From NCBI GenBank assembly GCA_037576215.1, contig JBANDB010000022.1, positions 62,001-126,000 of the forward strand: a stretch of 64,000 bases of DNA, written 5' to 3'. The stretch comes from Armillaria gallica (taxonomy: Eukaryota > Basidiomycota > Agaricomycetes > Agaricales > Physalacriaceae). A model generated the notes under the pieces. It saw only the letters and a list, made by a program, of their open reading frames with translations, was not told the DNA's origin and made no database searches. Positions 63,072 through 64,000 of this stretch are shown here, in pieces; the stretch's first letter is position 1, and each line of letters starts with the position of its first letter. Position numbers and translations under genes: made by a program.

Positions 63072-63076
63072 GACGC

Positions 63077-64000
63077 CTCCCAGGGCCACATTATATCTAC
63101 CAGATGTAGTGAAAATAGGCGCGTGGCACTTCCGGCACCAATGAAAGCGGAAGCCTGATGTATGGATGATCAAGCGCAATGCTGGGAGGATACATACGAC
63201 GGGAATATGATGGGACTGACAAGATCATGCTTTGGAGTCATGCTCAATGAGAGCAAGACTACATGATTTGAATAGCGCCTTGAACCACAGTCAAATATTG
63301 TCGCAGAAGGAGGGAGGCAATTGGAGAGATAGGATCCTTCGACTTTTCCGATAATAAACGTGTTATATTTGCTGCCGCTGGTCCACATGGACAGCCTGTA
63401 AAGGTATTCAATGATGATGGATATCCACCATCTATCAATGTCTTCTCGAGACGGTTGAGGGGTCGAGTATAAGGAAACGGACAGATGAATGAAGAGTATT
63501 GTTCAGCATGGCATGTCATAGAGATAGAAAATCAAGTACAGTTCAGTACTTCTGAAATTGAGCCCACGTTCGTACCTGAATTCAATGGCGATTCGCAACT
63601 CTTCACACATCTCCGTGTAAAACGGTCATCATGACATCTCCCGCGAAGCGAGGGTCTTTGGTACTCGTTAGAACCCGAGAAAGGTTGAATCATTCGCCTG
63701 TGAAGAACAATGTTTATTTTGTAGCCTCTTGTGATCAGACCCACTCACTTGTATCTTCTGTGCCTTTGCCTATCGAGGCACGAGAGCAAACGGGTACTAT
63801 ATCACTAGTAGTAATAGAGCGGAGAAGTGAAGAAGATGGGCAGAAGAATCCGGAGCGATCAACTCAGCGACGGGGATCATCCTGATGGGACTAAAACGGA
63901 TTCCCCACATCAACCGGACTGTGGACATAAGCTGCGACGTTTGAGGGCTGAACGGATTCGTAGCAGGCTTAGGCTTAAGAAAAACGCGCTGTATTCTCGA
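63077..64000. repeat. Module IV, copy 3 (runs off the window)
   Basis: Continues the duplication after the solo LTR: 'CTCCCAGGGCCACATTATATC', then the block shared with 38,035 and 46,036, then sequence matching 38,540-38,900. Nothing coding is supported. The unit likely continues beyond the window end. Confidence 0.6.

Noticed and set aside
1..64000. Telomere-like or CRISPR-like arrays
   Set aside because: No TTAGGG runs beyond chance and no regularly spaced identical repeats with unique spacers; a subtelomeric location remains only a guess.

Overview
This window is nuclear DNA of a filamentous basidiomycete, most likely an Agaricomycete. The evidence is intron-rich genes with introns of about 45-66 nt and GT(A/G)AGT-like donors, F-box proteins of the kind expanded in mushrooms, a DUF2235 hydrolase with the fungal exon layout, and a chromodomain Ty3/Gypsy element. 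There are no bacterial operons, rRNA or CRISPR arrays, and I found no convincing tRNA gene.

Without the transposons, the window is three head-to-tail copies of one segmental-duplication unit of about 15 kb. Its modules are III (tandem 220-bp repeats plus an F-box/LRR gene on the minus strand), A2 (non-coding repeats plus a coiled-coil F-box gene on the minus strand), B (a second F-box/LRR gene on the minus strand plus a long non-coding tract) and IV (a conserved non-coding block plus the tail of a plus-strand F-box gene). Unit 1 is III 0.35-3.6 kb, A2 3.8-7.6 kb, B 24.1-38.0 kb (split by transposons) and IV 38.0-40.0 kb. Unit 2 is III 40.5-43.4 kb, then a multi-exon DUF2235 gene (43.95-45.92 kb) where A2 and B would lie, then IV 46.0-49.1 kb. 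Unit 3 is III 49.2-52.1 kb, A2 52.15-56.1 kb, B 57.1-62.6 kb and IV from 63.1 kb. There are five copies of the two-exon F-box/LRR gene. Only the copy at 57,929-59,119 is open; the other four are pseudogenes. The coiled-coil F-box gene is intact at 54,215-55,978 and carries a stop in the 5,738-7,492 copy.

Unit 1 has been inflated by a nest of transposons between 7.63 and 34.23 kb. A TIR element (7,632-23,662) contains a hAT element (8,499-23,375, perfect 8-bp target duplication). That contains a chromovirus-type Gypsy element (8,905-21,368, 412-bp LTRs, 5-bp target duplication), which in turn contains an unclassified TIR element (17,739-19,411, 4-bp target duplication). A second copy of the unclassified element (25,123-31,012) is itself split by another element (25,824-29,999). 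One F-box pseudogene holds a 757-bp hAT element with a perfect 8-bp duplication. Two solo LTRs of one family, each with a perfect 5-bp duplication, lie at 48,422-49,044 and 62,619-63,071. Several insertions can be placed to the base because a paralogous empty site lies in the same window.

The most striking signal is mutational. From about 21 to 32 kb, and in the Gypsy element, CpG has been converted to TpG or CpA almost exclusively. It accounts for most in-frame stops in Gag-Pol (CGA to TGA), nearly all LTR-LTR differences, and the divergence of 24,098-24,780 from its CpG-rich paralogue at 57,065-57,720. This looks like cytosine methylation with deamination (or a CpG-directed RIP-like process) acting on a transposon island, while host paralogues 25-30 kb away keep their CpGs. 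I found no evidence of a new enzymatic system. The novelty lies in the birth and death of the F-box array, the CpG-specific silencing scar and the unclassified TIR element.
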